Notes: generated by a model from the sequence alone, not told the origin. Shown: positions 53,019 to 63,309, numbered from the stretch's first letter. The stretch is 64,000 bases of DNA from Rubellimicrobium rubrum (GCF_006152115.1 NZ_VDFU01000016.1:1-64000); one strand, 5' to 3'. A program made the numbers and translations.

Positions 53019-53435
53019 TCTGACTGACCCTGTCCGCATGCCATGAGTTTGCGGAGATCAGGGATATAGGGATCTCAGGCCTTCGCCAAGCCCGTCTGAC
53101 CGCCCGAGGTCTGGGGTGCTCCTCCTGAACGCGCCCGGAACGGCACGGCGCGGGCCGCTCCAACAGGTTCGGCGGTAGCAAGGCTTGGGCCGCTGATCGT
53201 TGCAGAACGTCCCCTTCTGGCCTCGATGTCATGCCTCTCTCGAAGAGCACTGGTTCACAAACAGGGTCCGCACCGGAGTAACGGGCCCGTTCCGCTTGCG
53301 GTCGGAGTGGCGCGGACGCGATCGCGGCGAGCCAGCTGATGCCCCCAGCCGGGTGCATGGATGGCTTTGTCCGACATATCCGTTGACATTGTCCGACAAT
53401 GTGGAAGTCTGTTCAAGGAGCCGCCCGGAGTTTCC
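53019..53435. other. Intergenic region with the FCD-regulator promoter
   Basis: 417 bases with no gene. The last 70 bases hold two copies of TTGTCCGACA and a TTGACA-like -35 element (53383-53388), listed as the operator. The first 300 bases show nothing recognisable. Confidence 0.45.
53367..53401. promoter_or_regulatory. Operator of the FCD/GntR regulator
   Basis: CATTGTCCGACAATG at 53387-53401 is a palindrome with 6-bp arms, and TTGTCCGACA recurs at 53367-53376. The core TTGTCCGACAA fits the TNGTNNNACNA form bound by FadR/FCD regulators. A TTGACA (53383-53388) overlaps it. It lies 34 bases ahead of ATG 53436, which supports autoregulation and decides against a start at 53361. Confidence 0.65.
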
Positions 53436-54146
53436 ATGGACGCGTCCTTGCCCCTCTCCGCCTCCGAACCGCGCGTCGGGCACGACGTGATGGACGGTTT
53501 GGTGGCTCTGGTCAGCGCCGAGGGGCTGAAGCCTGGGGACCGGCTGCCGCCGGAGACGGAGCTGGCCCGCCGCTTGGGCGTAGGGCGCCACAAGCTGCGC
53601 GAGGTCCTGACCGCCTGGGCGCGCGTGGGGATCGTCAGCCGCAATAAGGGCGCCGGAACGGTCCTGGCCGCGCCGATCACCGGGCGGACGCTGGCGCTGC
53701 CGCTGGCCGTCACGCTGGAGGCCGAGAGCCTGCTGCGCACGCTCGCCGTCCGGCGCCCGCTCGAGATCGAGGCGGTGCGGCTGGCCGCGCGCGACGCCAC
53801 CCAAGCCGCCCGTGACCAGATCACCGCCCGAATGCTCGACCTCATGGTGGCCTTCGACGGCGGCGCGGACTGGCGGGTTGCGGACCGCGCGTTCCATGCC
53901 GCCATCCATGATGCCACCGGAAACCCGCTGTTTAGCCAGATCATCGGCCAGCTCCAGCGCGCCTTCGACGAGGTGTATCAGACGCCGTTCGGGATGCCGC
54001 AGCTCGGATCGGCCACCATCCCCCTGCACCGCCCGCTGGCCGAGGCCGTGGTGGCGGGCCAGGGGATTCAGGCCACCGAATGGATGACGCGCATCCTTGA
54101 TGACACGGAGGCGGCCGCCCGCGCCGTCATGGAAGGACACGGATGA
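53436..54146 (+). CDS. FadR/FCD-type GntR regulator
   Basis: 236 aa from ATG 53436, with GGAG upstream; an upstream in-frame ATG at 53361 would place the operator inside the gene. Winged helix LKPGDRLPPETELARRLGVG RHKLREVL, then the FCD domain (RRPLEIEAVRLAARDATQAA, RVADRAFHAAIHDATGNPLF). It heads the rightward operon: the PLP-enzyme ATG overlaps its stop (ATGA), and a sugar transporter follows. It probably represses the operon until an effector binds. Confidence 0.9.
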   Translation: MDASLPLSASEPRVGHDVMDGLVALVSAEGLKPGDRLPPETELARRLGVGRHKLREVLTAWARVGIVSRNKGAGTVLAAPITGRTLALPLAVTLEAESLLRTLAVRRPLEIEAVRLAARDATQAARDQITARMLDLMVAFDGGADWRVADRAFHAAIHDATGNPLFSQIIGQLQRAFDEVYQTPFGMPQLGSATIPLHRPLAEAVVAGQGIQATEWMTRILDDTEAAARAVMEGHG

Positions 54147-55294
54147 CCAGCCCGCTCTCGATCGCCACCCGTCTGGCCCAGCCCTGGAGCGACGGCGCGG
54201 GGCCGATCACGCCCCCGATTCACCAGACCTCGCTTTTCGCGTTCGACGATTACGCCGCCTTCGAAGCCCGCATGATGGGAGCCTCGGACGAGCCGCTTTA
54301 CACCCGCGTTCAGAACCCCACCGTCGCCGCCTTCGAGACGATGATGGCCGACCTGGAGGGCGGGGCGGCGGCCGTGGCCTTCGCCAGCGGCATGGGTGCG
54401 ATCTCGGCGACGCTGCTCGCGCTCGCGCGGCCGGCGGCGCGCGTGGCCTGCGTCGAGCATGTCTATCCCGACACCTACCGGCTTCTGGAGCGGATGCTGC
54501 GGCCGATGGGGGTCGAAGTCAGCTACCACCCGCCCGCGGCCTTTGCCGAAGACGCAAACCTCCTGCGGGGGGTGGACGTGGCCTATCTGGAAAGCCCCAC
54601 CTCCATGGTCATGGAGCTGATCGACCTGCCTCGCACGGCGGCTCATGCGAAACGCCATGGCGCGCTGACCGTCATCGACAACTCCTGGGCGACCCCGGTC
54701 CACCAGCGCCCTATCGAGGCGGGCATCGACGTGGTGGTCCATTCAGCCTCCAAGTACATCTCGGGCCATTCCGACACGGTGGCCGGCGTGGTCGTCGGAT
54801 CGGCGGAGGCGGTGGGCCGGATCCGCGACATGACGCTGCCGCTGCTGGGGGCCAAACTTGCGCCCTTCGAAGCTTGGCTGCTTGTGCGAGGCCTGCGGAC
54901 GCTGGTGCCACGGATGCGGATGCACGAGGCGACGGCGAACCTGTTCGTGGACCGTCTGGCCACCCGGCCCGAGGTCACGCGTGTCAGATCTCCCGGCCCG
55001 AATGCCACGCCGGGGCTGTCGGGCCGCTCGGGCCTTCTGTCCATTGAATTGGCCGACGGGATCGACATCCCGCGCCTTGCGGACGCCCTGAAGCACTTCC
55101 GCCTGGGCGTGAGCTGGGGCGGCTTCGAAAGCCTTGTGGTTCCCGCCGCCATCACGCTGAAGCAGTCGGGCGAAAAGAATGCCCCGCAGCGTTTCGGCGT
55201 GTCCCCCCGTCTCGTGCGCCTGTCGCTGGGGCTGGAGGACGCCGAGGACCTTTGGACCGATTTCGCCGCCGCGCTGGATGCCGCGGCGACCTGA
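54143..55294 (+). CDS. metC: PLP enzyme, cystathionine beta-lyase-like (trans-sulfuration family)
   Basis: 383 aa. Family marks: TPPIHQTSLFAFDDYAAFEA, LYTRVQNPTVAAFETMMADL, FASGMGAISATLLAL, and the PLP Lys in VVHSASKYISGHSDTVAGVV. This is the cystathionine beta/gamma-lyase group, which cleaves or makes C-S bonds. The metC symbol is by best family fit only. Its place between a GntR regulator and a sugar ABC transporter is unusual and hints at a C-S or C-N conjugate of a sugar, not plain methionine synthesis. Confidence 0.8.
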   Translation: MTSPLSIATRLAQPWSDGAGPITPPIHQTSLFAFDDYAAFEARMMGASDEPLYTRVQNPTVAAFETMMADLEGGAAAVAFASGMGAISATLLALARPAARVACVEHVYPDTYRLLERMLRPMGVEVSYHPPAAFAEDANLLRGVDVAYLESPTSMVMELIDLPRTAAHAKRHGALTVIDNSWATPVHQRPIEAGIDVVVHSASKYISGHSDTVAGVVVGSAEAVGRIRDMTLPLLGAKLAPFEAWLLVRGLRTLVPRMRMHEATANLFVDRLATRPEVTRVRSPGPNATPGLSGRSGLLSIELADGIDIPRLADALKHFRLGVSWGGFESLVVPAAITLKQSGEKNAPQRFGVSPRLVRLSLGLEDAEDLWTDFAAALDAAAT

Positions 55295-55351
55295 CCGAAC
55301 GACCCTACGGCCCGCCAAGAGGCCGTTCATACCAACCGAAGGGAGTTTCAC

Positions 55352-56617
55352 ATGACGATGCGAACCGGATTGCTGTCCTGCGCCGTGATGGCGCTCACCG
55401 CCGGCGGAGCCTGGGCCGCCGACCTGACGCTGGTCGAGGTCATCACCTCGCCTGAGCGGACCGAGACCCTGGAGCAGATCGTCTCCGCCTGGGAGCAGGA
55501 GACCGGCAACACCGTGGAGATCGTGAGCCTGCCCTGGGGCCAGGCCTTCGAGACGCTGGCGACCATGGTCGCGGGCGGCGACATCCCCGACGTGGTCGAG
55601 ATGCCGGACCGCTGGCTCGCGCAGTATTCGGCGGCGGGCCAACTGACGGACCTGGGGCCCTATGTGGCCGAGTGGGAGCATGGCTCCACGCTGACCGAGC
55701 AGACGGTTCGGATGGGCAGCATGACCGCGGCCGAGAAGCTCGAGCAGATCCCCTACGGGTTCTACCTGCGGGCCATGTTCTACAACAAGGATCTGCTGGA
55801 GCAGGCCGGCGTGGCCGAGCCGCCCAAGACCATGGAGGAGTTCGTGGCCGCCGCCAACGCTGTGAGCCAGATCGAGGGCAAGTCGGGCTATTGCCTGCGC
55901 GGCGGTCCGGGCGGCACCAACGGCTGGATGATGTTCGCGGCCGCCATGAACGACAGCCCCGAGTTCTTCACCGAGGACGGCCAGTCCACGATTAACCAGC
56001 CCGGCTCGGTCGCGGGGCTCCAGATGCTGATCGACCTTTACAAGTCGGGGGCGGCGCCCCGCGACAGCATCAACTGGGGCTTCAACGAGATCGTGGCGGG
56101 CTTCTACTCGGGCACCTGCGCCTTCCTCGACCAGGACCCCGATGCGCTGATCGGCATCGCGGATCGGATGGACGCTGAAACCTTTGCCGTGATGCCGATG
56201 CCGGTGGGGCCGGGCGGGCGGGCGTTCCCGACGATCGGCTATGCCGGCTGGTCGATCTTTAACACGACCGAGTTCCCGGATGAGTCCTGGAGCCTCGTGG
56301 CGCACCTGTCCTCGCCCGAGTCGAACTCGGTCTGGGCCCAACGGGTCGGCGTGATCCCGATCCATCAGGGCGCGGACCAGGACCCGTTCTTCCGGACCGA
56401 GCAGTTCGCCGGCTGGTTCGAGGAGCTGAACAACCCCGATACCTACATCCCGCTCACGATGCCCTCCTATCTGGAAGGGTTCGGCTATTTCGCAGATCAA
56501 CTTTCCATCGAGACGGCGCAGCAGGCGCTCTTGGGCGAGATCACGGCGCAGGAGATGGCGGACCAGTGGGCCGAATACCTGACGGCGGAATACGCCAAGT
56601 ACCAGGAGTCCAATTGA
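55352..56617 (+). CDS. Extracellular sugar-binding protein
   Basis: 421 aa with signal peptide LLSCAVMALTAGGAWAADLT and the family-1 solute-binding fold (AWEQETGNTVEIVSLPWGQA, GTNGWMMFAAAMNDSPEFFT). GGGAG precedes the ATG. It starts 57 bases after the PLP-enzyme gene. Its stop overlaps a TTG start of the permease. Confidence 0.9.
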   Translation: MTMRTGLLSCAVMALTAGGAWAADLTLVEVITSPERTETLEQIVSAWEQETGNTVEIVSLPWGQAFETLATMVAGGDIPDVVEMPDRWLAQYSAAGQLTDLGPYVAEWEHGSTLTEQTVRMGSMTAAEKLEQIPYGFYLRAMFYNKDLLEQAGVAEPPKTMEEFVAAANAVSQIEGKSGYCLRGGPGGTNGWMMFAAAMNDSPEFFTEDGQSTINQPGSVAGLQMLIDLYKSGAAPRDSINWGFNEIVAGFYSGTCAFLDQDPDALIGIADRMDAETFAVMPMPVGPGGRAFPTIGYAGWSIFNTTEFPDESWSLVAHLSSPESNSVWAQRVGVIPIHQGADQDPFFRTEQFAGWFEELNNPDTYIPLTMPSYLEGFGYFADQLSIETAQQALLGEITAQEMADQWAEYLTAEYAKYQESN

Positions 56618-57546
56618 GCGCGGCCCTGACCCATGCCCCCGGGAACACCCGGGGGCGCTTTTCCCGCGCCTATGTGGCGCTGGTGGTCGAGCCGTGGCTT
56701 TATCTCGTGCCCTCGCTCCTTCTGATCGGCCTCGTCATGCTGGTGCCGCTGGCCATCGGCCTCAGCTATTCGTTCCGCGAATTCAACCTGCTCCGCCCCG
56801 GCGCGGCCCGATGGGTGGGGCTGGAGAACTACCAGGACCTGTGGGGCGATCCGCAGTTCTGGCGGGCCTTCCGCAACACGCTGGTCTGGACGGGCGCGAG
56901 CGTGGCGCTCCAGTTCGCGCTAGGGCTCGGGCTCGCGCTTCTGCTGAACACCCAGTTCCATGGCAAGCGGATCGTACAGGCGCTGGTGTTCCTGCCCTGG
57001 GCCGTGCCGACTTTCCTGACCGCGCTCACCTTTTCCTGGCTGTTCAACCCGGTGATCGGGCCCGTGCCCCACTGGCTCTACGCCCTGGGCTTCATCGAGG
57101 AGCCTTACAACATCCTGGGCAATCCCGACACGGCGCTCTGGGGGCCGATCCTGGCGAATGTCTGGTACGGCGTGCCCTTTTTCGCCATTACGCTGCTGGC
57201 CGCGCTGTCCGCCATCCCCGGCGAGCTTTACGAGGCGGCCGAGATCGACGGCGCCTCGGCCTGGCAGAAGTTCACCAAGATCACCGTGCCCTTTCTTGCC
57301 CCTATGATCGCGATCACGGTCATGCTCCGGGCGATCTGGATCGCCAACTTCGCGGACCTGATCTTTGTGATGACGGGTGGCGGGCCGGCCAACTCCACGC
57401 AGATCCTGTCCTCCTACATCTTCACCACCGCGTTCCGGCGGCTGGATTTCGGCCACGCCTCGGCCATCGCCGTCGTGATGCTGGTGCTCCTGATGATCTA
57501 CGCCGCAGTCCTTCTGGCGGTGCGGTCGCGGCTGGTGCGCCACTGA
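56614..57546 (+). CDS. Sugar ABC transporter permease, MalF type, TTG start
   Basis: 310 aa from TTG 56614, which overlaps the previous stop (TTGA) and has AGGAG seven bases upstream. An in-frame ATG further up lies inside the binding-protein gene and is less likely. About six helices and an EAA loop (ELYEAAEIDGASAWQKFTKI). Partner of the next permease. Confidence 0.85.
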   Translation: MSAALTHAPGNTRGRFSRAYVALVVEPWLYLVPSLLLIGLVMLVPLAIGLSYSFREFNLLRPGAARWVGLENYQDLWGDPQFWRAFRNTLVWTGASVALQFALGLGLALLLNTQFHGKRIVQALVFLPWAVPTFLTALTFSWLFNPVIGPVPHWLYALGFIEEPYNILGNPDTALWGPILANVWYGVPFFAITLLAALSAIPGELYEAAEIDGASAWQKFTKITVPFLAPMIAITVMLRAIWIANFADLIFVMTGGGPANSTQILSSYIFTTAFRRLDFGHASAIAVVMLVLLMIYAAVLLAVRSRLVRH

Positions 57547-58385
57547 TGGCGGTGCTCGGTCGATCCAACCCGGTTCTGGTCGCGGGCAAGTACCTGGCCA
57601 TCGCGGCCTATGTGGCCTTTGCGCTGTTCCCGCTCTACTGGCTCGTCAAGATCGCTGTGACGCCCGACCGGCTGATCTATACCGAGGGGACCCGGTACTG
57701 GCCCTCGGCGGCCACCTGGGACAACTTCCGCGCCGTGCTGGCCTCGGACTTCCTGCGGTTCTTCGGCAACTCGGTCACCGTGTCGCTCAGCACGGCGGCC
57801 ATCACCGCCGTGATCGCGGCGGGGGGTGGATACGCCTTCTCGCGCTTCGAATTCCGGGGCAAGCGGGGGGTCGTGGCGCTGCTGCTGCTGACGCAGATGT
57901 TCCCGCTTCTCATGATCATCGCGCCGATCTACCGGATCGTCTCGGGGCTCGGGCTGCTCAACACGCTCCCCAGCCTGATCGTCGTCTACACGGCGTTCAA
58001 CATCCCCTTCGCGATCTTCCTGATGCAGTCCTTTTTCGACGGCATCCCCAAGGACCTGGAGGAGGCGGCCATGATGGACGGCTGCACGCGGATGCAGGCG
58101 CTGCGCAAGGTCATCCTGCCGCTGACGCTGCCGGGCCTTGGTGCGACGCTGGGCTTCGTCTTCACCGCCGCCTGGAGCGAGATCCTGTTCGCTTTGATGC
58201 TCATCCGGGACGAGGATCGCATGACTTTCCCGGTGGGGCTTCTCAACTTCGTGTCGAAGTTCTCGGTCGACTGGGGGCAGATGATGGCTGCGGGCGTTCT
58301 GGCGCTGATCCCGTCCTGCCTCTTCTTCGCATTCATTCAACGCTACCTCGTCCAGGGCCTCACCTCGGGCGCGGTAAAGGGCTGA
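57546..58385 (+). CDS. Sugar ABC transporter permease, MalG type
   Basis: 279 aa, about six helices, EAA loop (DLEEAAMMDGCTRMQALRKV). Its ATG overlaps the preceding TGA by one base. With the 310-aa permease it forms the channel. Confidence 0.92.
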   Translation: MAVLGRSNPVLVAGKYLAIAAYVAFALFPLYWLVKIAVTPDRLIYTEGTRYWPSAATWDNFRAVLASDFLRFFGNSVTVSLSTAAITAVIAAGGGYAFSRFEFRGKRGVVALLLLTQMFPLLMIIAPIYRIVSGLGLLNTLPSLIVVYTAFNIPFAIFLMQSFFDGIPKDLEEAAMMDGCTRMQALRKVILPLTLPGLGATLGFVFTAAWSEILFALMLIRDEDRMTFPVGLLNFVSKFSVDWGQMMAAGVLALIPSCLFFAFIQRYLVQGLTSGAVKG

Positions 58386-58388
58386 TCC

Positions 58389-59432
58389 ATGGCACGCATC
58401 GAGATGAACGGCATCGGCAAAGCCTACGGGCGTGTCGAGGTGCTCCGCGACGTCGATCTGGTGGTGAACGACGGGGAGTTCGTGGTCCTCGTGGGGCCGT
58501 CGGGTTGTGGCAAGTCCACGCTCTTGCGGATGATCGCGGGACTGGAGCCGATCACGCTGGGCACCCTGTCCATCGGCGGGCGCCTCATGAACGAGGTGCC
58601 GCCGCGCGACCGTGACATCGCCATGGTGTTCCAAAGCTACGCGCTTTACCCGCACATGACCGTCGCGCGGAACATGGGCTTTCCCATGGAGATCGCCCGC
58701 CGTTCCAAGTCCGAAAGGGCCGGGCCAGTCGCCCGGGCGGCCGAGGTGCTGGGCCTCCAGAGCCTTCTGGAACGCTACCCCCGTGCCCTGTCCGGCGGAC
58801 AGCGGCAACGGGTGGCCATGGGGCGCGCCATCGTCCGCGAGCCGGCCGCCTTCCTGTTCGACGAGCCGCTGTCGAACCTCGACGCCGCCCTGCGGGTGGA
58901 GATGCGGCTCGAGATCGCGCGGCTGCATCGCCGAATCGGAGCCACGACCGTCTACGTCACCCACGATCAGGTCGAGGCCATGACGCTTGCGGACCGGATC
59001 GTCGTCATGAACGGCGGCCGCATCCAGCAGATCGGCACGCCGATGGAGCTTTATGAACGCCCGGCCAACCGCTTCGTGGCTGGGTTCATCGGGTCGCCGA
59101 CGATGAACATGGTCGAAGGAACACCGGTCCCCGGCGGCCTGCGTCTGGCCGATGGCACGGTCTGGCCGGCTCCGGCGGGGGCCACCACCATGGGCATCCG
59201 ACCTGAAAGCCTGAGCCTGACCCCCTCGGCCTTGCCGGGCCTTGCGGCGGAGCTTCAGGTGGTCGAGCGTCTGGGATCCGACACGAATCTGTATTGCGAA
59301 ACCCGGGGCAACGGCGTGCTGCTGGCCCGGGTGCAGGGCAACCTCGATCTTGGGGCGGGCGCCCGAGTGACGCTCTGGCCGGACCCCGCGCGGCTCCATG
59401 CCTTCGATGCGAAGGGTGAGCGCTGCGGCTGA
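58389..59432 (+). CDS. Sugar ABC transporter ATPase, UgpC/MsmK type
   Basis: 347 aa. Walker [10 protein letters not shown], signature [15 protein letters not shown], Walker [13 protein letters not shown] and a C-terminal TOBE region (GIRPESLSLTPSAL). It ends the rightward operon and follows the permease by three bases. It is similar in layout to the ATPase at 39.5-40.6 kb. Confidence 0.92.
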   Translation: MARIEMNGIGKAYGRVEVLRDVDLVVNDGEFVVLVGPSGCGKSTLLRMIAGLEPITLGTLSIGGRLMNEVPPRDRDIAMVFQSYALYPHMTVARNMGFPMEIARRSKSERAGPVARAAEVLGLQSLLERYPRALSGGQRQRVAMGRAIVREPAAFLFDEPLSNLDAALRVEMRLEIARLHRRIGATTVYVTHDQVEAMTLADRIVVMNGGRIQQIGTPMELYERPANRFVAGFIGSPTMNMVEGTPVPGGLRLADGTVWPAPAGATTMGIRPESLSLTPSALPGLAAELQVVERLGSDTNLYCETRGNGVLLARVQGNLDLGAGARVTLWPDPARLHAFDAKGERCG

Positions 59433-59447
59433 TCCGGCCGACGCGCA

Positions 59448-61778
59448 TCAACCGGCGCGCCGGGCCGCCGTGCAAAGATAGCGTTCCTCGAACTCGGCCA
59501 CGGGAAGCGGCCGAGAGAACAGAAAGCCCTGGGCCCGATGGCAACCCTGGGTCTTGAGCCAGGCCAACTGCGCCTCGGTCTCGACCCCTTCGGCCACCGT
59601 TTCGAGCCCGAGAGCCTCGGCGATGGCCAGCACCGCCCGGATGATCGCGATAGAGCCCCGCTCCTCCGGTCCACCCAGGCGGGCCACGAAGCTCCGGTCG
59701 ATCTTGACCTCCTGGATGGGAAGCGCCTGGAGATAGGCAAGCGAGGAATAGCCCGTTCCAAAGTCGTCGATCGCGACGCGGAACCCCGCCTTCACGAGGC
59801 CCTCGATATCCGCCTGGGCGGTGGAGACATGCCCCATGATCGCGGACTCCGTGATCTCGATGGTGGTGCGGCCCGGCCTGAGCCCCAGGCGCAGGAAGAC
59901 CTCGCCCAGGAATGCGCCCTTCACCGAGGACAGCGTGGCCGCCGACAGGTTGAAGGCGATGGGCAGGTCGATGCCCCGCGCTTCCCAGGCCTGCGTGAGA
60001 TCGCTCACGAGCTTGGCCGTGACGCCGTCGAAGCTTGAGATCAGGCCGGAGCTTTCCGCGATGGGGATGAACTCGGCGGGCGGCACCTCGCCCAACTCGT
60101 CGTCGCGCCAGCGCAGGAGCGCCTCCACCCCGGCGAGCGCCTGACCGTCGCGGAGGGAGAACTTGGGCTGGAGCGCGAGGGAGAACCCGCCGCCATCCAG
60201 GGAGCGCTGCAACGCCTGCGCGATCTGGCTCCGCCGCTCGGCCGCGGCCTTGAGCGTCCCGTCAAAGAGCCGGACCGCGTTGCGGCCGTCCGCCTTGGCC
60301 CCGTACATCGCCAAATCGGCGCATTGCAAAAGGCCGCCCGCGTCCGCCGCGTCCTCGGGAAACAGTGCGAGGCCCAGGCTGGCCATGGCATAGATGCTGC
60401 GGGCTGCTGCCGGGAAGGGACGCAGAAACGCTTCATGGACGGTCGCGGCGCGGGCGCGCGCGTCCTGCCGGTCCGCCGTTCTCAGGATGAGGACGAACTC
60501 GTCGCCGGCAAGGCGGGCCAGCATCTCGCCTTCGCCCAGCAACGAGCCCAGCCGCATGGCGACGGCTTGAAGAAGATCGTCGCCCGCGTGGTGACCCAGG
60601 CTGTCGTTGATCTGCTTGAAGTTGTCGAGATCGACGAACAGGATGGCGAAGCCCGTTTCCGCCGCGCGGGCCGCCGCGACCGTGCGTTCCAGTTCCGTCA
60701 GGAAGAAGGCCCGGTTTGGCAGGCCGGTGAGCGCATCGTGCAGGGCGTTGTGTTGCGCCGCCGCCGCGCTGGCTTCCGCCCGGGCCTGCAACTCGCGCAG
60801 CTCGGTCACATCGACGTTGACCCCCGTCAGCACCGCCGGGCGGCCGTCGGGCGTCCAGTCGGTCACGTGGCAGCGGGACAGCACCGTGATCCATTGTCCA
60901 TCGCGATGGCGCATGCGGTATTCGCCCTCGTGCTGCGGTGCCTGGGGCGTGACGGACGACAGGACCTCGGTCAGGAAGCGGTTGGCGTCTTCCGGCTCGG
61001 TCAGCGTGGCCCAGCGCTCCAGGGAGAAAGGCTCGAGTTCGGACTGCGTGAATCCGAGAAGGCTCGCCCAGGTTTCGTCGAATTCGATCCGATCGTTGAG
61101 GAGGTCGAAGCGCCAGGTGGCCAGCCGCCCTTGGGCCAAGGCTTCGCGCAGCCACGTTTCGGTCCGTGCATGGGCGGTGATGTCGGTGGCAACCCCGACC
61201 AGCCGTTCGCCCTTATCCGTGACCATGCTGCGGCCAAGCAGGCGAAACACCCTCTGCGGTCCTGCCGGCAGAGCGACACGGATCGTAGCAGCAAAGGGCT
61301 GCGGCTCGGGCGATCGCACCGCGGCGTCGAAGGCATCCAAAAGCGGCTGTCGGTCCTTGGTGTCGACGGCCGCAAAATGATCCGCCACGTCCGACCAAGC
61401 GCCTCCCGACGAACAGGTGGCGACCTGGAGGTCATCGAGCCGGCTTTCTGCGAGGCTTGCCCCCGCACGGGGCCGCAGCTCCCAGACCGTGCCGTCTGCT
61501 GCAGCAAGGGCCAGCGTCAAACGGTCGCGCACGGTTCGGATCTCGTCGAACACCACCCGTTGCCAACGAAGCGTGGACCGCATGGCGAGATAAAGGAACA
61601 CAGCGGTCACGGCCACGAAGCCCCAGCCCTTTACGGTCTGCGCCTGACCCAGCAGCGCGGGATCCGTGATCATGAAGGAAAGCGTCTGATCGCTCAGACC
61701 GATCCAACAGGCAGCCAGGCCCGCATAGGCCAGCGTGACAGCCCAAGGCAGGCGGGACGACGGCGATCGGAACGGCAT
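59448..61778 (-). CDS. Membrane GGDEF-EAL protein with PAS (c-di-GMP turnover)
   Basis: 776 aa from the ATG at 61778, with GAGG upstream. Two N-terminal helices (about 11-28 and 50-66) suggest a membrane anchor. PAS-type domains follow, then a GGDEF domain whose motif is AGDEF ([14 protein letters not shown]), a variant known in active cyclases. No I-site RxxD is seen before it. The EAL domain ([60 protein letters not shown]) looks complete. It may act mainly as a phosphodiesterase. The gene is convergent with the sugar ATPase. Confidence 0.9.
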   Translation of the reverse strand: MPFRSPSSRLPWAVTLAYAGLAACWIGLSDQTLSFMITDPALLGQAQTVKGWGFVAVTAVFLYLAMRSTLRWQRVVFDEIRTVRDRLTLALAAADGTVWELRPRAGASLAESRLDDLQVATCSSGGAWSDVADHFAAVDTKDRQPLLDAFDAAVRSPEPQPFAATIRVALPAGPQRVFRLLGRSMVTDKGERLVGVATDITAHARTETWLREALAQGRLATWRFDLLNDRIEFDETWASLLGFTQSELEPFSLERWATLTEPEDANRFLTEVLSSVTPQAPQHEGEYRMRHRDGQWITVLSRCHVTDWTPDGRPAVLTGVNVDVTELRELQARAEASAAAAQHNALHDALTGLPNRAFFLTELERTVAAARAAETGFAILFVDLDNFKQINDSLGHHAGDDLLQAVAMRLGSLLGEGEMLARLAGDEFVLILRTADRQDARARAATVHEAFLRPFPAAARSIYAMASLGLALFPEDAADAGGLLQCADLAMYGAKADGRNAVRLFDGTLKAAAERRSQIAQALQRSLDGGGFSLALQPKFSLRDGQALAGVEALLRWRDDELGEVPPAEFIPIAESSGLISSFDGVTAKLVSDLTQAWEARGIDLPIAFNLSAATLSSVKGAFLGEVFLRLGLRPGRTTIEITESAIMGHVSTAQADIEGLVKAGFRVAIDDFGTGYSSLAYLQALPIQEVKIDRSFVARLGGPEERGSIAIIRAVLAIAEALGLETVAEGVETEAQLAWLKTQGCHRAQGFLFSRPLPVAEFEERYLCTAARRAG

Positions 61779-61965
61779 GTGACCTCGTACTACCACTCAG
61801 GCGAGCCGGGTGCCCTGCCCGTTGCCGGGTCCTTGGCCCGCGATGGCTCACGCCCCCAGCCCTTAACCAGCTCTTTACTACTCAAGACAGCATTGAATTA
61901 ACGAAATGTTAATGCGAGCCGGATGGACGCCGCTCAGGTATCGGATGCAGGGAACCTGAAACAGG

Positions 61966-63309
61966 TCAGGACCGTCCGGCGACGGGCAGGACCATCTCGG
62001 CCTCGAACCCTTGGTCGAGGTTGCACAGCGTCAACGACCCGCCTGCGCTGGCTGCAATCTCGGCGGCGATGGCCAGGCCCAGGCCGGTGCCCTCGCCCTG
62101 CTGATCGAGGCGCAGGCCACGGTCGGGCAACTGGTCGAGACGGTCGGGCGCAACTCCCGGGCCGTCATCGCGGACGCAAAGGACGACCCTGTCATTCCGG
62201 CGATGGCAGGCGATCTCCACGGTGGCGCGGGCGTGCCGCAGCGCGTTCTCGGCGAGCGCCCCAAGCGCCTCGGTCAAGTCGGCCCGATCGAGACGGACAG
62301 CGAGTCCTCGGGGCCCCGTCACGGAGACGGCAACCTGCATCGCCCGCGGCGTGCGGCGCAGGACGGATGCGACCGCTTCGGCGACGGCCACGGGGTCGCT
62401 CATGGCGTCGGCCCGAGGGGCGGCGGTTCGGGCACGGGCAAGTTCACGGTCCACATGGGCCCGCATCGTCCAGGCGATCTCCTCGATGCCGTCCGCCGCG
62501 TCGGACGAACCGTTCCCCCGAAGCCGCGCGGCCTCGCCCAGAAGTGCCTGCAGGGGTGTCTTGAGGCCATGGGCAAGGTCGCCCGCACGGGCTCGGGCGC
62601 GCTCCAACTCGGCTTCGCGGGCCGACAGAAGGACATCGATCTCCTCCGCGAGCGGTCTCACTTCGGCGGGCACATCAGCGCCGATCCGCTGCGCCCCGGC
62701 GTTCAGCGCGGCCACGCGGGCGCCCAGGGTCGAGAGAGGACGCAGACCGACGGCCACCTGCGCCGCCCCAGCGACCACAAGGCCAAGGCCGAGCAGGGCC
62801 GCATAGGGCAGCAGGTCATGCCGGAAGTCCGCCCGGATCTGGTCGAGCTCGGCCCGGTCGATGGCCACAGCGATCCGCAGCGGCGTTTCCCCGGTCGCGG
62901 TCTCGAGGCGGAGGGCGCGCGCAAGGACAAGGAGCGGCTCGCCCTGCGGCCCGCTCAGGCTGCCGGTCCAGGTGCCGCCGGGCGCGAGGTCCGGGACCGG
63001 AAGCTCGGCGTCCCACAGCGACCGGGAGCGCAGATCGGCCTCGCCCATCCCGATCTGCCAGTAATGCCCCGAATAGGGCCTCTGATAGAGCGGGTCGCGC
63101 GGCGGATCGGGGAGGAGCGGTTGCCCGTCGGAGCCGAGTTCAACCGCCGTCGCCAGATGCTCCAGCCGGTCGTTGAGGTCGCTCAGCGCCACGCGCTCCA
63201 CCTGCCGGTCGAACAGCAGGAGGAGGCCCCAGATCGCGAGCAGGAGCGCCAGCGTGACGCCCACGGCCCCGGCGAGCAGCAGCCGGAGCCGGATGGAGCC
63301 GCGCCTCAC
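61966..63309 (-). CDS. Two-component sensor histidine kinase (PhoQ/QseC-like)
   Basis: 447 aa from GTG 63309, overlapping the response-regulator stop (GTGA). First helix at about 8-33, a periplasmic domain of about 135 residues, a second helix (YAALLGLGLVVAGAAQVAVG), a HAMP-like linker and the HisKA motif LAHGLKTPLQALLG with the phospho-His. HATPase boxes: ALAENALRHARATVEI, DDGPGV, GTGLGLAIAAEIA. The periplasmic domain is the likely sensor. Partner of the adjacent regulator. Confidence 0.9.
   Translation of the reverse strand: MRRGSIRLRLLLAGAVGVTLALLLAIWGLLLLFDRQVERVALSDLNDRLEHLATAVELGSDGQPLLPDPPRDPLYQRPYSGHYWQIGMGEADLRSRSLWDAELPVPDLAPGGTWTGSLSGPQGEPLLVLARALRLETATGETPLRIAVAIDRAELDQIRADFRHDLLPYAALLGLGLVVAGAAQVAVGLRPLSTLGARVAALNAGAQRIGADVPAEVRPLAEEIDVLLSAREAELERARARAGDLAHGLKTPLQALLGEAARLRGNGSSDAADGIEEIAWTMRAHVDRELARARTAAPRADAMSDPVAVAEAVASVLRRTPRAMQVAVSVTGPRGLAVRLDRADLTEALGALAENALRHARATVEIACHRRNDRVVLCVRDDGPGVAPDRLDQLPDRGLRLDQQGEGTGLGLAIAAEIAASAGGSLTLCNLDQGFEAEMVLPVAGRS

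Noticed and set aside
53361-53435. Upstream ATG at 53361 as the start of the FCD regulator
   Set aside because: The operator and -35-like box would lie inside the gene; ATG 53436 has a ribosome site and fits the family length.
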